DNA from: CADEDV01 sp964596345
GTDB lineage: Bacteria; Bacteroidota; Bacteroidia; Chitinophagales; Chitinophagaceae
Length of the DNA: 64,000 nucleotides
NCBI GenBank assembly: GCA_964596345.1
Contig: CAZQSZ010000003.1
Coordinates: 596,887 to 660,886, forward strand
Direction of reading: 5' to 3'
In this document: piece after piece, positions 7,563-16,620 of the stretch
Numbering within the stretch: position 1 is the stretch's first letter
How the letters are laid out: every line of letters begins with the position of its first letter
The notes under the pieces: generated by a model
Told to the model about the DNA's origin: nothing
The model's database searches: none
The model's input: only the letters and a program-made list of their open reading frames with translations
Translations under genes and position numbers: made by a program

Positions 7563-10079
7563 TTATTTTGCTACAAACTCCCCGGGATATTGTTGCTGTG
7601 ATTTTTTGTCCGCATATACCAATATGCCATTCACCCAAACTTTTACAATACCGTCGGATAAAGCTTTAGGATCTTTTATATCCGCATTGTCTTTGATGAT
7701 AACCGGGTCGATCAACACAAGGTCAGCAAAATAGCCGGGGGCTATAATACCACGATTACGTATCCCGGTATGTTCTGCAGTCAGTCCTGTCATCTTGTGA
7801 ATAGCCTCTTCCCAGCTCATGATCTTTTTCTCTTTTACATAGTAGCTCAGCACCCGGGTAAAACTTCCATATCCTCTTGGATGACCACCATTAGCGCCAT
7901 CCGAACAGATATTGGTATGCGGCCACTGCAGGAAGCCGGAGATATCTTCTTCTGTCATTGATTTGCCCATGATCGCTTCAACCCCGGCTGCGTCCGGGTA
8001 TTGTTTTTCATAGTTCTCAGCTGTTGCCACAAGATATAAAAGGGTTTGTGCGGCCGTTTCATTCCTCATTTTTGCGATGGCTGCAATGGTCTTGCCTTTA
8101 TAAGTACTGTCCGGTGCAAAACGAACCAATACAGAACCTTCCGGGTCGAATAAATGCTCCGTGGCATAAGTAGCTGCTTCCAGGCTTTTAAAATCTTTTT
8201 TAGGAAATAAAACACGGAGAGTGCTGTTCCAGAAATTATAGGGATAACAATCAGCCGTGATATCAATACCCTGTGCCCTTGCTTTTTGAAGAGCGGCGAT
8301 CAGTTGGGGTGCAGTTTTCCAATCATCTTTTAAAGCGATCTTGATATGTGAAATCTGCACCGGGATCTTTGCTTCCCTGCCAATGCTGATGATCTCATCA
8401 ATGGCATCACTCATGCTGATATCTTCACTGCGGATATGACTGATATATTTTCCTTTTTCTTCAGCTGCTACCTTAGCTAATTCAATCACTTCATGCCGGT
8501 TGCTGTAAAAAGCACCTTCGTACTCTAAGCCGGTAGAAAGACCCAGGGAGCCTTTTTTAAGGTCATCCCTTAATAGTATTTTCATATCCTGCAGTTCTTC
8601 ACCAATGGCTGGCCGGTTCAGTTGTGATTCGCCCAATATCTTTTCCCGGATAGTAGTATGGCCTGTATAAGTGGCCACATTGACGGCCACTGCCGTTCTT
8701 TTTATTTTGGCTTTGATAGAATCCACCGGGTCGCTGCTGCCATCCTGCCCGGCTACGATGGTGGTGATGCCCTGGTTCAGTGCTGCTAAAGCTTCAGGAT
8801 ATTTGGTTAAAGACCCTGCCAGGTGACTATGGCTGTCAATAAAACCCGGTGCCATTATCTTTCCTTCCCCGTCAATCACTTCTTCGCCTGCAAAGGGCTG
8901 AAGATTGCCTACGGCAATGATCCTTTTCCCTTCGATCCGCACTGCGGCATTCCTGGCGGCAAGACCTGTACCATCGATCAGTTGTACATTTTTTATAAGC
9001 ATGGTCGGGGGCACTTCCAGCGGTTTGCCCTGTATAAAATTCCTGGCGATCCTGTTTCCAAAACCATTACCGCCGCTGCTCAGGGAAATGATCGTCCTGT
9101 TATTCTTTGTATCCCGGTAAATGATATTAATAAACCCGACCCAGCCACCGGTATGTGAATATTCTTTCTCCCGGTCTTTTTCAATACCCCAGCCAAAACC
9201 ATAAGGAAAAGTGCTGCCGTCTTTTAGCCGGACGGGCTGAAATGCCTGCTCCAGGGTTGAACGCTTCACCAGTTTTTCTGTGTATAGGGATTGATCCCAT
9301 TTGAGCAGGTCTTCAACAGATGAATAAATATTACCATCACCAACAACGCCATCAAAAGTTGTCAGGTCGTCCAGTTTTTTTTGTTCACCGGTTGCTGAAA
9401 AGCCATACACATGATTAGCCGGTACTGCCGGCATCTTCACATGGTAAACATATGTTTCTTTTAACCCTAACGGCGTTGCAATATTCTTTTTGAAATAAAC
9501 AGCAAAGGGTTGCCCCGATATTTTTTCGATGATACTCACCAGTAATACATAATTGGTGTTGCAATAATTCCAGCGGGTGCCTGTAGGAAAATCAAGCACC
9601 GGTTTGTGAAAAGCAAAAAGTTGCAGCATTTTTTCATTGGTCAGTGTATCCAGCGGGCCTTTGTGTTGCTGGAAAAGATCAAAATATTCAGGAATGCCGG
9701 ATGTATGCGTCATCAGGTTGCGAACAGTGATACTGTCATACGGTAATTCCGGGATAAATTTCCGGCAGTCATCATCAATATTCAGCAGGCCTTTTTCGGA
9801 TAATTGTAAAATGGCCATGCAAACAAATTGCTTGGACACCGAAGCCAGGTTGAACGAAGAGTTGGTTTGCAGGGCCTGGTTGGTCCGGCTGTCAGTGATG
9901 CCAAACGCTTTCTTATAGATTACCTTCCCTTTTTCTGCATAGAGCATAGTTCCATTATACCGGTTTGTCTGGTGCAGGATCGTCAAGACGGAATCCAGCT
10001 TTTTGATTCCATCAGCGGCTTGTGCGGATAAGAAAACCGGGAGCAACAGGTACGGGATAAAAGCGATGATTTTTTTCAT
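7563..10079 (-). CDS. Fusion: serine beta-lactamase-like hydrolase plus N-acyl-D-amino-acid deacylase (D-aminoacylase)
   Basis: 838 residues with a Sec signal peptide ending about LSAQ (residue 20). Residues about 25-350 are a class C beta-lactamase/D-aminopeptidase domain with Ser80-x-x-Lys83 (SVSK), Tyr172-Cys-Asn174 and HTGG in place of KTG. From about residue 360 (LIKNVQLIDGTG) to the end is an amidohydrolase of the D-aminoacylase family, with the metal-binding HSH after APGFID and a late SDGANGGHPRG segment. The first domain would hydrolyse D-amino-acid-containing peptides or amides and the second N-acyl-D-amino acids, so successive steps could be joined in one periplasmic protein. A box TATCTTTA lies upstream. 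Domain calls are firm; substrates are inferred. Confidence 0.9.
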   Translation of the reverse strand: MKKIIAFIPYLLLPVFLSAQAADGIKKLDSVLTILHQTNRYNGTMLYAEKGKVIYKKAFGITDSRTNQALQTNSSFNLASVSKQFVCMAILQLSEKGLLNIDDDCRKFIPELPYDSITVRNLMTHTSGIPEYFDLFQQHKGPLDTLTNEKMLQLFAFHKPVLDFPTGTRWNYCNTNYVLLVSIIEKISGQPFAVYFKKNIATPLGLKETYVYHVKMPAVPANHVYGFSATGEQKKLDDLTTFDGVVGDGNIYSSVEDLLKWDQSLYTEKLVKRSTLEQAFQPVRLKDGSTFPYGFGWGIEKDREKEYSHTGGWVGFINIIYRDTKNNRTIISLSSGGNGFGNRIARNFIQGKPLEVPPTMLIKNVQLIDGTGLAARNAAVRIEGKRIIAVGNLQPFAGEEVIDGEGKIMAPGFIDSHSHLAGSLTKYPEALAALNQGITTIVAGQDGSSDPVDSIKAKIKRTAVAVNVATYTGHTTIREKILGESQLNRPAIGEELQDMKILLRDDLKKGSLGLSTGLEYEGAFYSNRHEVIELAKVAAEEKGKYISHIRSEDISMSDAIDEIISIGREAKIPVQISHIKIALKDDWKTAPQLIAALQKARAQGIDITADCYPYNFWNSTLRVLFPKKDFKSLEAATYATEHLFDPEGSVLVRFAPDSTYKGKTIAAIAKMRNETAAQTLLYLVATAENYEKQYPDAAGVEAIMGKSMTEEDISGFLQWPHTNICSDGANGGHPRGYGSFTRVLSYYVKEKKIMSWEEAIHKMTGLTAEHTGIRNRGIIAPGYFADLVLIDPVIIKDNADIKDPKALSDGIVKVWVNGILVYADKKSQQQYPGEFVAK

Positions 10080-10160
10080 GTAAACAAGAAGTTTCAGCTA
10101 AAGATAATACCTAAAACAAAAGGACAGCGATCCGGCGGCTTGAAACGGTAAAAAGAAAAA

Positions 10161-10187
10161 CTCCGTCATTAACAATTAATGACGGAG
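10161..10187 (-). terminator. Intrinsic terminator of the FadL-like porin gene
   Basis: CTCCGTCATTAA (10161-10172) and TTAATGACGGAG (10176-10187) form a perfect 12-bp stem with a 3-nt loop. On the minus strand it is followed by TTTTTCTTTTT. It lies 27 nt past the stop codon of the porin gene. Confidence 0.9.
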
Positions 10188-10213
10188 CATGAACCTGTTT
10201 ATACAAACAGGGG

Positions 10214-11503
10214 TTAGAAATTATAGTTAATACCGAACATCAGCATGTCTGTTGTCATTTTATATGACACCAGGCTGCCGGGTACGGCACCATATGGATT
10301 GGATCCGCTGATCATCATCGGGCTTAATAACGGGCCACTGGTGGAGCCGCTGCTGCTGCCATGATGATAAACTGCATTTACCGTAATCTTTTTACTGAAC
10401 TCATATCCACCACCCAATTGGAAAGCATTTTTAATAATGGCCGTGGCAGGAGTGGAGAAGAAGGCCAGTTCGCTGCTGATCGGGTTGGAACTGAAAGTGC
10501 AACCGGCCCGCAGCGGTAATTTTTTTATGCCTTTGTATTGCAGGCCTGCAGATACGACTGAAATATTATTCCATCCGAATCCTTTTACTGCTGCATTATT
10601 GGTCCAGCCTTTGGCTTCAAAACCCTCTGTGTTTTCGTAGGTCACATAGCGGTAATCGAACGCAAGATCAACAAGTCCTTTAGAGAAACCAACACCTGCT
10701 GAAAAAATTGCCGGGTAGTTCATTTGAAATTTCACATCCGGTGCCGTACTTCCATCCAGGTAGTTGTTATTGAATGTAAAATCAGTGAAATATTGTTGTG
10801 TTTTATAGGATGCACCTAACTTGAGCCCTTCACCGGAATTATAATAAATACCCACTTGCCCGCCGGCACCGACAGCACTGGCTTTATCGCTGACAGGGTA
10901 TCCTTTTTCGAAGCTTGGTGAAGCCAGTGGATTAGGCTCCAGTTCGAGTGCTGCATAATTGAAAGTAGGAGCGAAGCCTATTGAAACCTTGTCGCTTATC
11001 TTATAAGAATAAGTGATCCCCACCTGCATCAGCTGGTAATCTGATTCAATGCGTCCGAATCCACCGTTGCTTTGCGGCATATTGATGGGATTGGAATTTC
11101 CCTCCGGGAATGTGACTCCAAATCCGCTGATACCAAACGCTGAAAGCCCCAGGGTATGCTTGCTGTTCTTTTTGCCCCATACCATGGCTACGGCAGGCAT
11201 GATGGAAATACCTCTGTCGTCTTTGGTAACACCACTCATCGGTCCACCGGGAGTGGGAACAGTTGAGGATAATTCGGGTGAAGAGAAGAATAAACCTGCA
11301 TTAACTGAAAGTATTTTCTTATCAAATGCAGAAATAGCAGCCGGGTTCCAGTGAAGTGCTCCGTTTATATCCAATGGTTGGGCAGTTGCGGCACCACCCA
11401 TAGACATGTTGGTAGCGCCAATACCCTGCATAATATGACCGGCCTGGGCAAATAAAAATAGTGGTACAATTGCTGAAAGCAGTGTTGAAATAAACTTTTT
11501 CAT
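10214..11503 (-). CDS. OmpP1/FadL/TodX family outer membrane transport protein
   Basis: 429 residues with a signal peptide (MKKFISTLLSAIVPLFLFAQ) and the family's N-terminal plug motif: GIGATNMSMGGAATA, then DINGALHWNPAAIS, the Bacteroidota form of the FadL NPA region. The remainder is amphipathic beta-strand sequence ending in MFGINYNF, an outer-membrane barrel C-terminus with terminal Phe. FadL homologues carry hydrophobic compounds such as long-chain fatty acids across the outer membrane. A -7 box lies at 11550-11557 and a strong terminator at 10161-10187, so it is a monocistronic unit. The actual substrate is unknown. Confidence 0.92.
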   Translation of the reverse strand: MKKFISTLLSAIVPLFLFAQAGHIMQGIGATNMSMGGAATAQPLDINGALHWNPAAISAFDKKILSVNAGLFFSSPELSSTVPTPGGPMSGVTKDDRGISIMPAVAMVWGKKNSKHTLGLSAFGISGFGVTFPEGNSNPINMPQSNGGFGRIESDYQLMQVGITYSYKISDKVSIGFAPTFNYAALELEPNPLASPSFEKGYPVSDKASAVGAGGQVGIYYNSGEGLKLGASYKTQQYFTDFTFNNNYLDGSTAPDVKFQMNYPAIFSAGVGFSKGLVDLAFDYRYVTYENTEGFEAKGWTNNAAVKGFGWNNISVVSAGLQYKGIKKLPLRAGCTFSSNPISSELAFFSTPATAIIKNAFQLGGGYEFSKKITVNAVYHHGSSSGSTSGPLLSPMMISGSNPYGAVPGSLVSYKMTTDMLMFGINYNF

Positions 11504-11549
11504 AATCGGAAGTTTTGAATGATTGCTGCAATGACTGCAGGTTAAAAAG

Positions 11550-11557
11550 CAAAACTA
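11550..11557 (-). promoter_or_regulatory. Promoter -7 box TAGTTTTG of the FadL-like gene
   Basis: On the minus strand TAGTTTTG matches TAnnTTTG exactly and lies 46 nt upstream of the ATG at 11503, leaving a leader of roughly 40 nt. Confidence 0.5.
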
Positions 11558-11670
11558 TTTTGGGTAAAATCCGGCTTATGTGATGATTATCACTTACGCA
11601 TATAAATCATACCTGGTTATGATATAAAACAGGAATTTTTGCGAATGATATAAGATATCACTGTCTTATT

Positions 11671-11678
11671 TAATTTTG
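11671..11678 (+). promoter_or_regulatory. Promoter -7 box TAATTTTG abutting the start codon
   Basis: An exact TAnnTTTG match that ends 4 nt before the ATG at 11683. If transcription starts at the usual distance, the mRNA would begin at or next to the start codon (leaderless). Confidence 0.5.
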
Positions 11679-11682
11679 AAAC

Positions 11683-12132
11683 ATGAGGCATTCTGATACA
11701 ACAACCGGGATAAGAGCAGCAGCAGAAAACGATTACCCGGCTATCATGAAAATCTGGGAATTATCAGTCCGGGCAACGCATGATTTTTTACCGGAAGATT
11801 ACCTGCAGGAGATTAAATCACTGTTGCCTTCGATTTTACCCCAGGTCCCTATCTGCCTCCTCTGTAATGAAGAAGGTATGATAAAAGGTTTTGCAGGGGT
11901 GGCTGAGCAAAAGATAGAAATGTTATTCCTTCATCCTGGCAGCCGGGGGCAGGGTATTGGCCGCAAGCTGACCGAATACTGCATACAGGAACTCGGGGCT
12001 GCGAAGGTGGATGTGAATGAACAAAATGAACAGGCTGTCGGCTTTTACCTAAAGATGGGATTTCGGGTGATGAACCGGCAGGAGTTGGATAGCCTTGGAA
12101 GACCATTTCCAATATTGGAAATGCAATTGTAA
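11683..12132 (+). CDS. GNAT family N-acetyltransferase, YjaB-like
   Basis: 149 residues, the normal length of a single GNAT domain. The acetyl-CoA site motif A is HPGSRGQGIGRKL (R/Q-x-x-G-x-G/A). The N-terminal SVRATHDFLPEDY and the C-terminal VNEQNEQAVGFYLKMGF closely resemble E. coli YjaB as I remember it, so orthology is plausible. It would acetylate a small molecule or protein amine in the cytoplasm. The start is supported by the position of the -7 box, 4 nt upstream. Confidence 0.87.
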   Translation: MRHSDTTTGIRAAAENDYPAIMKIWELSVRATHDFLPEDYLQEIKSLLPSILPQVPICLLCNEEGMIKGFAGVAEQKIEMLFLHPGSRGQGIGRKLTEYCIQELGAAKVDVNEQNEQAVGFYLKMGFRVMNRQELDSLGRPFPILEMQL

Positions 12133-12186
12133 GCAGATAACCCAATACCTTTATTCTAATTTTCCATTTTTAATTAATCGTAGATA

Positions 12187-13329
12187 ATGAAGCTGAGTTT
12201 TTTTTCTTTTTTTCTGCTGGTCAACCTCGTTGCGGGCAGCCAGGTAATAACTGACTCTATACTTATTGAAGGCCATTACCGTTCATTTCACTTTAATAAA
12301 CCGACTGGCAGTACAGGAAACCGCAGCCTGCTATTTGCCCTGCATGGCTCAGGAGGAAATGGCAGGCGGATGATGGGTTCCACCTCAAAACTGGAAGCTA
12401 TTGCTGCCAAAGAAAACCTGCTGATCGTATACCCGGATGGCTATAGGAACTACTGGAATGAATGCCGTAAATACGCCACATCTGATGCCAATAAGGAGAA
12501 CATTAATGAAAATGCTTTCTTTCATGAAATGATCAGTTACTTCCGGTTAAAATACAATATCAATAAGGAAAAGGTTTTTGCAGCTGGCTTCTCTGGCGGC
12601 GGGCATATGGCCTATAAACTCGGGCTAACCATGCCGGGTGAGATCAGGGCGATAGCAGCTATCGTTGCGAATATGCCAGATCCCGCATCATCAGATTGTT
12701 TGTTTACCGGCAAACCTTTGCCGGTACTTATCATTAATGGTACAGCTGATCATGTGAATCCGTATAATGGAGGTGAGATGTTTGTCAATAACAGCAGCTA
12801 TGGTGTGGTGCGCAGCACGGAAAACAGTTTTCAGTATTGGTCATCATTGGCGGGTTATACGGGCGACCCGGTTAAAACAGTTTTGCCGGATACAGACCCT
12901 GCCGATCAGAAAACCATTGAGGAATACCGATATGCTGCTAAAGGAAAACCTTCTGTAACATTGCTGAAAGTAGTTGGAGGTAAACATGATTATCCCGGGG
13001 ATATCGATGTCTACCTCTATGCATGGGAATTTTTCAAATCACAGGCCGGTCAACCTGATGTCAGTAAAAAAGATCCTTCAAAACCTGTATTGCTGGTGGA
13101 AGCTGCCTGTGGCGAATGCCAGTTCAAATTACCGGGTAAAGGTTGTGACCTGGCGATCAGGATGGATGGTAAATCTTATTTTGTGGATGGCACTTCCATT
13201 GATGACCATGGTGACGCCCATGCTGCTGATGGTTTTTGTGAAGCTGTCCGGAAAGCCGAAGTACAAGGGGAAATTGTTAACGGACGGTTTTTAGCGAGCT
13301 ATTTCAAGCTGCTGAAAGCTGAAAAATGA
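12187..13329 (+). CDS. Secreted PHB-depolymerase/feruloyl-esterase-like hydrolase with C-terminal DUF6370 domain
   Basis: 380 residues with a signal peptide (MKLSFFSFFLLVNLVAGSQ). The hydrolase domain spans about 20-285: oxyanion motif HGSGGNG, nucleophile elbow GFSGG with Ser136, an acid region NGTADHVNPYNGG and a late His in GGKHDYPG. This is the LpqC/PHB depolymerase esterase type acting on polyesters or phenolic esters. Residues about 301-378 match the DUF6370 small domain, with CGEC, a third Cys in KGCDLAIR and a fourth in DGFCEAV. DUF6370 usually occurs as a stand-alone small exported protein, so the fusion is unusual. No partner gene is evident. Confidence 0.85.
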   Translation: MKLSFFSFFLLVNLVAGSQVITDSILIEGHYRSFHFNKPTGSTGNRSLLFALHGSGGNGRRMMGSTSKLEAIAAKENLLIVYPDGYRNYWNECRKYATSDANKENINENAFFHEMISYFRLKYNINKEKVFAAGFSGGGHMAYKLGLTMPGEIRAIAAIVANMPDPASSDCLFTGKPLPVLIINGTADHVNPYNGGEMFVNNSSYGVVRSTENSFQYWSSLAGYTGDPVKTVLPDTDPADQKTIEEYRYAAKGKPSVTLLKVVGGKHDYPGDIDVYLYAWEFFKSQAGQPDVSKKDPSKPVLLVEAACGECQFKLPGKGCDLAIRMDGKSYFVDGTSIDDHGDAHAADGFCEAVRKAEVQGEIVNGRFLASYFKLLKAEK

Positions 13330-13445
13330 GCTGCGGCTTATTTTCTTTCTGACCTGAAGGCCGCTACCTTGCTGCATCTTACCGGTTCCGGCACTAAGCA
13401 ACCGGCAATTCAACGCATTTCAGGCTGACGGAACAGGCTTTTTCA

Positions 13446-13453
13446 TAAATTTG
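13446..13453 (+). promoter_or_regulatory. Promoter -7 box TAAATTTG
   Basis: An exact TAnnTTTG match 18 nt before the ATG at 13472 of the cyclase gene. Confidence 0.45.
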
Positions 13454-13471
13454 CCGCACCAATTTCAACCA

Positions 13472-15400
13472 ATGCCCGAACATTCTCACCAGTTAGCCGC
13501 TATCCTTTTTGCTGATATCGTGGGTTATACCGCCATGATGCAGGAGGATGAAGGGATGGCCCTTGAAAAGATCAACCGTTTCAGGCAGGTGATCCATGTG
13601 ATAGCGGATGAACTCAATGGTAATATCATCCAGTTTTATGGAGATGGTTGTCTTGTTCTTTTCAACAGCTCCACCGATGCTGCAGAATTTGCCAAATTAT
13701 TACAAGCCGATTTTTCAGATGAACCCAAAGTTCCGGTCCGCATTGGCATCCACATGGGTGATGTGTTGCTGAACAGCGGTAATGTGTTTGGGGATGTGGT
13801 GAATATTGCCTCAAGAATACAGGCCTTGGCACCGGCCGGGGGTATTTATATTTCGGAAATGGTGTACCGGAATATCGCCAATAAAAAAGACCTGGATTCG
13901 GTTTTTCTCCGCGAAGAAAAACTGAAGAATGTAAAAGCCCCGGTAAAGATATACGAGATACTGACAGAGAACAGCCAGCCGCATTTTATTACTGATAACG
14001 GCGACAGTCCCTTTCCCCGTATCATCAACGAGAACAGTATCGCGGTGTTGCCATTCACGAACCTGAGCAGCGACCCGGAGCAGGAGTTTTTCAGTGATGG
14101 GTTGACGGAGGATATCATTACACAGCTATCAAAGATCAAATCCTATAAAGTGATCTCCCGCACTTCGGTGATGCAGTATAAAACATCGCCCAAGTCAGTA
14201 AAAGATATCGGCAATGAACTGGGCGTTGCGTTAATTATTGAGGGAAGTGTGCAGCGTTCCGGGGAGCAGGTCCGTATAACAGCCCAGCTCATCAATGCGA
14301 TTACCGATGAACATATGTGGGCCGAATCCTATGACCGGTCGGTGAATGATATCTTTTCGATCCAGCGGGAAGTGGCAGTCTCCATTGCCTCTGTTTTAAA
14401 TACCAAGCTTTCCCGGAATGAAACGCAACAATTAGATCATGTGCCCACCACCAGCCTGCAGGCTTATGAATTTTACCTGCGGGGCCGGTTGCTGGTGGAA
14501 AAAAGAAATAAAGCGGATATACTGCTTGCCAGAGAACTTTTCCAGCAGGCAGTGAATAAGGATAAAGCATTTGCTAATGCTTATTCAGGTTTGGCAGACA
14601 CCTATCTGTTATCTTCTTTCCGTGGCTATGAAGATCCGGTGGAAATGTTATGGCTGGCAAAAAAGAATATTGATACCGCATTGTCCCTGGATCCTTCTTC
14701 CGGCGAAACACATGCTTCCTTAGGCTATTGGTATCACCAGTCATTCGACTGGCATGCAGCCGAGATCACTTACCGAAGAGCCATTGGTTTAAATGCCAAT
14801 CAATCCAATGTCTATTTATGGTTTGCTATTTTACTGGAAGCAAAAGGAGAGAGAGAAGAAGCATTGAATATATACAAACAGGGTAATGAAGTGAACCCAA
14901 TGTGGGATTATCTTGTAGCCAACCAAATCAAAACCCTGGCCAATAATAATAATAAGGAAGAAGCCATTCAGTTACAGCATAAACTGATCGAGAAAGCAGC
15001 ACATAGCCCTGAACTGCTTAAGAAAAGATATGCAGAACTGGCCCGCTTGTTCTGGTCCTTTAATGATAGAGCAGAAGCAATTGCAGCAGCAGAAAGAGCC
15101 AACGATCACGGGTTGGTCCGTTTTTTTCATGATAATGATTCTTCTTTACTGGAAAAAAGAGTGGATGCTTATTATACCGATTTGAAGAACAGGAGTGAAT
15201 ATATCTCCCAGCTGTGGATGGGTATTGATTATGCCTATGCAGGAGCAAGGGAAAAAGCATTGGAATGCTTTAATAATGCGATTGCACTCAAAGACACTGC
15301 CACCACCATGTTGCTCATCAGGGACTATGGTTTTTTAAATATCAAGTACCTGAGTATGGCACTCACCACCCGCAAGATCAGGTTACTGGTTAATTTTTAA
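13472..15400 (+). CDS. Class III adenylate/guanylate cyclase-like protein with TolB-like and TPR domains
   Basis: 642 residues from the ATG at 13472 (an in-frame TTG at 13451 lies inside the -7 box). Residues about 8-165 form a class III cyclase catalytic domain: FADIVGYT and FYGDGC carry the two metal-binding Asp, and NIASRI carries the transition-state Asn and Arg. The usual adenine-selecting Lys before the second Asp is Gln here (IIQFYGDG). A TolB-like/FlgO region follows (IAVLPFTNLSSDPEQEFFSDGLTEDI), then TPR repeats to the end. No transmembrane segment is seen, so the protein appears cytoplasmic. The product could be cAMP, cGMP or neither. Confidence 0.87.
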   Translation: MPEHSHQLAAILFADIVGYTAMMQEDEGMALEKINRFRQVIHVIADELNGNIIQFYGDGCLVLFNSSTDAAEFAKLLQADFSDEPKVPVRIGIHMGDVLLNSGNVFGDVVNIASRIQALAPAGGIYISEMVYRNIANKKDLDSVFLREEKLKNVKAPVKIYEILTENSQPHFITDNGDSPFPRIINENSIAVLPFTNLSSDPEQEFFSDGLTEDIITQLSKIKSYKVISRTSVMQYKTSPKSVKDIGNELGVALIIEGSVQRSGEQVRITAQLINAITDEHMWAESYDRSVNDIFSIQREVAVSIASVLNTKLSRNETQQLDHVPTTSLQAYEFYLRGRLLVEKRNKADILLARELFQQAVNKDKAFANAYSGLADTYLLSSFRGYEDPVEMLWLAKKNIDTALSLDPSSGETHASLGYWYHQSFDWHAAEITYRRAIGLNANQSNVYLWFAILLEAKGEREEALNIYKQGNEVNPMWDYLVANQIKTLANNNNKEEAIQLQHKLIEKAAHSPELLKKRYAELARLFWSFNDRAEAIAAAERANDHGLVRFFHDNDSSLLEKRVDAYYTDLKNRSEYISQLWMGIDYAYAGAREKALECFNNAIALKDTATTMLLIRDYGFLNIKYLSMALTTRKIRLLVNF

Positions 15401-15455
15401 ATTTTGGCATCTGCAGGCTCACTTGCTATCTGCATTCTATCCTTTATTTTCGGGC

Positions 15456-16439
15456 ATGGCTTTGTTGACAGTATCAGGTATCAGTAAGAAAGGGCAGAAT
15501 TCTTTGGTGGTAAAAGAGATCAGCTTTTCGCAACAACGTTTGCAGAAGATCGCCATTGCCGGAGAAACAGGTTCCGGGAAAACAACCTTACTTAAAATGA
15601 TCGCCGGTTTAGTGCAACCGGATGCAGGTGAAATCATCTTTAATCATACTAAAGTAATTGGCCCGGCCGATAAATTATTACCCGGCCATCCGGGTATTGC
15701 CTACCTGAGCCAGCATTTTGAACTCCGGAATAATTATTGGGTACATGAGTTACTCAGTTATGCGAATGAGTTACCAGCTGATGAAGCGGCAACACTTTAC
15801 CGGGTTTGCCAGGTTGATCATTTAGTGAACCGGAGAACCGACCAGCTTTCCGGCGGCGAAAAACAACGTATCGCTTTAGCAAGACTATTGATCACTTCTC
15901 CTCAACTTCTCCTGCTTGATGAGCCGTTCTCCAACCTGGATGCGACCCATAAAAGAACGATTAAATCAGTGATACAGGATATCAGTGAAAAATTAAGTAT
16001 CACCTGTATAATGGTTTCGCATGACCCTGCTGATACGCTTTCCTGGGCAAATCGTATTTTAGTAATGAGAGAGGGGGGAATAATCCAGGAGGGAAGCCCG
16101 GAGGATATCTATAGAAAGCCGGTCAATGAATATTGTGCCGGGCTTTTCGGTATTTATACTATCCTTGGCAGGGAACTGCTCAAAAACTTATTCACAATTC
16201 CTGAACAGGATTTACAAAAAACGCAAGCACTGGTTCGCCCGGAACAAATTCAGGTCTCAGCCAATACATCATCTTCAGTTTCGGGAACGATAGAGCAAAT
16301 AAATTTCTTCGGTGGTTATTACCAGCTTTCAATAAGTGTAATCCATCAACTACTGATTGCCACAACTTATCAACAGGGATTTTCCGTGGGTGATAAAGTA
16401 TTCCTTACCATTTCTGCTGAAGATATTGCTTACGTGTAA
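15456..16439 (+). CDS. ABC transporter ATP-binding protein with C-terminal TOBE-like region
   Basis: 327 residues from the ATG at 15456; the frame is open from 15423 but the earlier start adds an atypical extension. Walker A is GETGSGKTT, the Q-loop lies near YLSQHFE, the signature is LSGGEKQRIALARLL, Walker B is LLLLDEPFSNLD and the switch His is in VSHDP. Residues about 240-327 resemble the TOBE domain of PotA/MalK-type importer ATPases. No permease or binding protein lies next to it, so it is an orphan that must pair with components elsewhere. It begins 55 nt after the cyclase gene, with a box TATTTTCG at 15445-15452. Confidence 0.88.
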   Translation: MALLTVSGISKKGQNSLVVKEISFSQQRLQKIAIAGETGSGKTTLLKMIAGLVQPDAGEIIFNHTKVIGPADKLLPGHPGIAYLSQHFELRNNYWVHELLSYANELPADEAATLYRVCQVDHLVNRRTDQLSGGEKQRIALARLLITSPQLLLLDEPFSNLDATHKRTIKSVIQDISEKLSITCIMVSHDPADTLSWANRILVMREGGIIQEGSPEDIYRKPVNEYCAGLFGIYTILGRELLKNLFTIPEQDLQKTQALVRPEQIQVSANTSSSVSGTIEQINFFGGYYQLSISVIHQLLIATTYQQGFSVGDKVFLTISAEDIAYV

Positions 16440-16620
16440 TGCAGCTGGCAATAACGAAAATTACTGTGGGCAATTAATTTCTATCAACATCTTCCGAAGT
16501 ATTTTTTCAAATTAAGTATATCCTTGTAATGGGTCACTTTGGAATGGATTTTGGGTATAATAATTTTACAGAGTGATGAACGAAAGTTGATCACATAGTG
16601 ATAGTTTTTAAAATCCCCTT

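Noticed and set aside
16590..16602. ATCAC-ATA-GTGAT palindrome upstream of the T9SS cargo gene as a CRP-like site
   Set aside because: The arms are only 5 bp, the spacing does not match a CRP/FNR site, and no regulator is evident.
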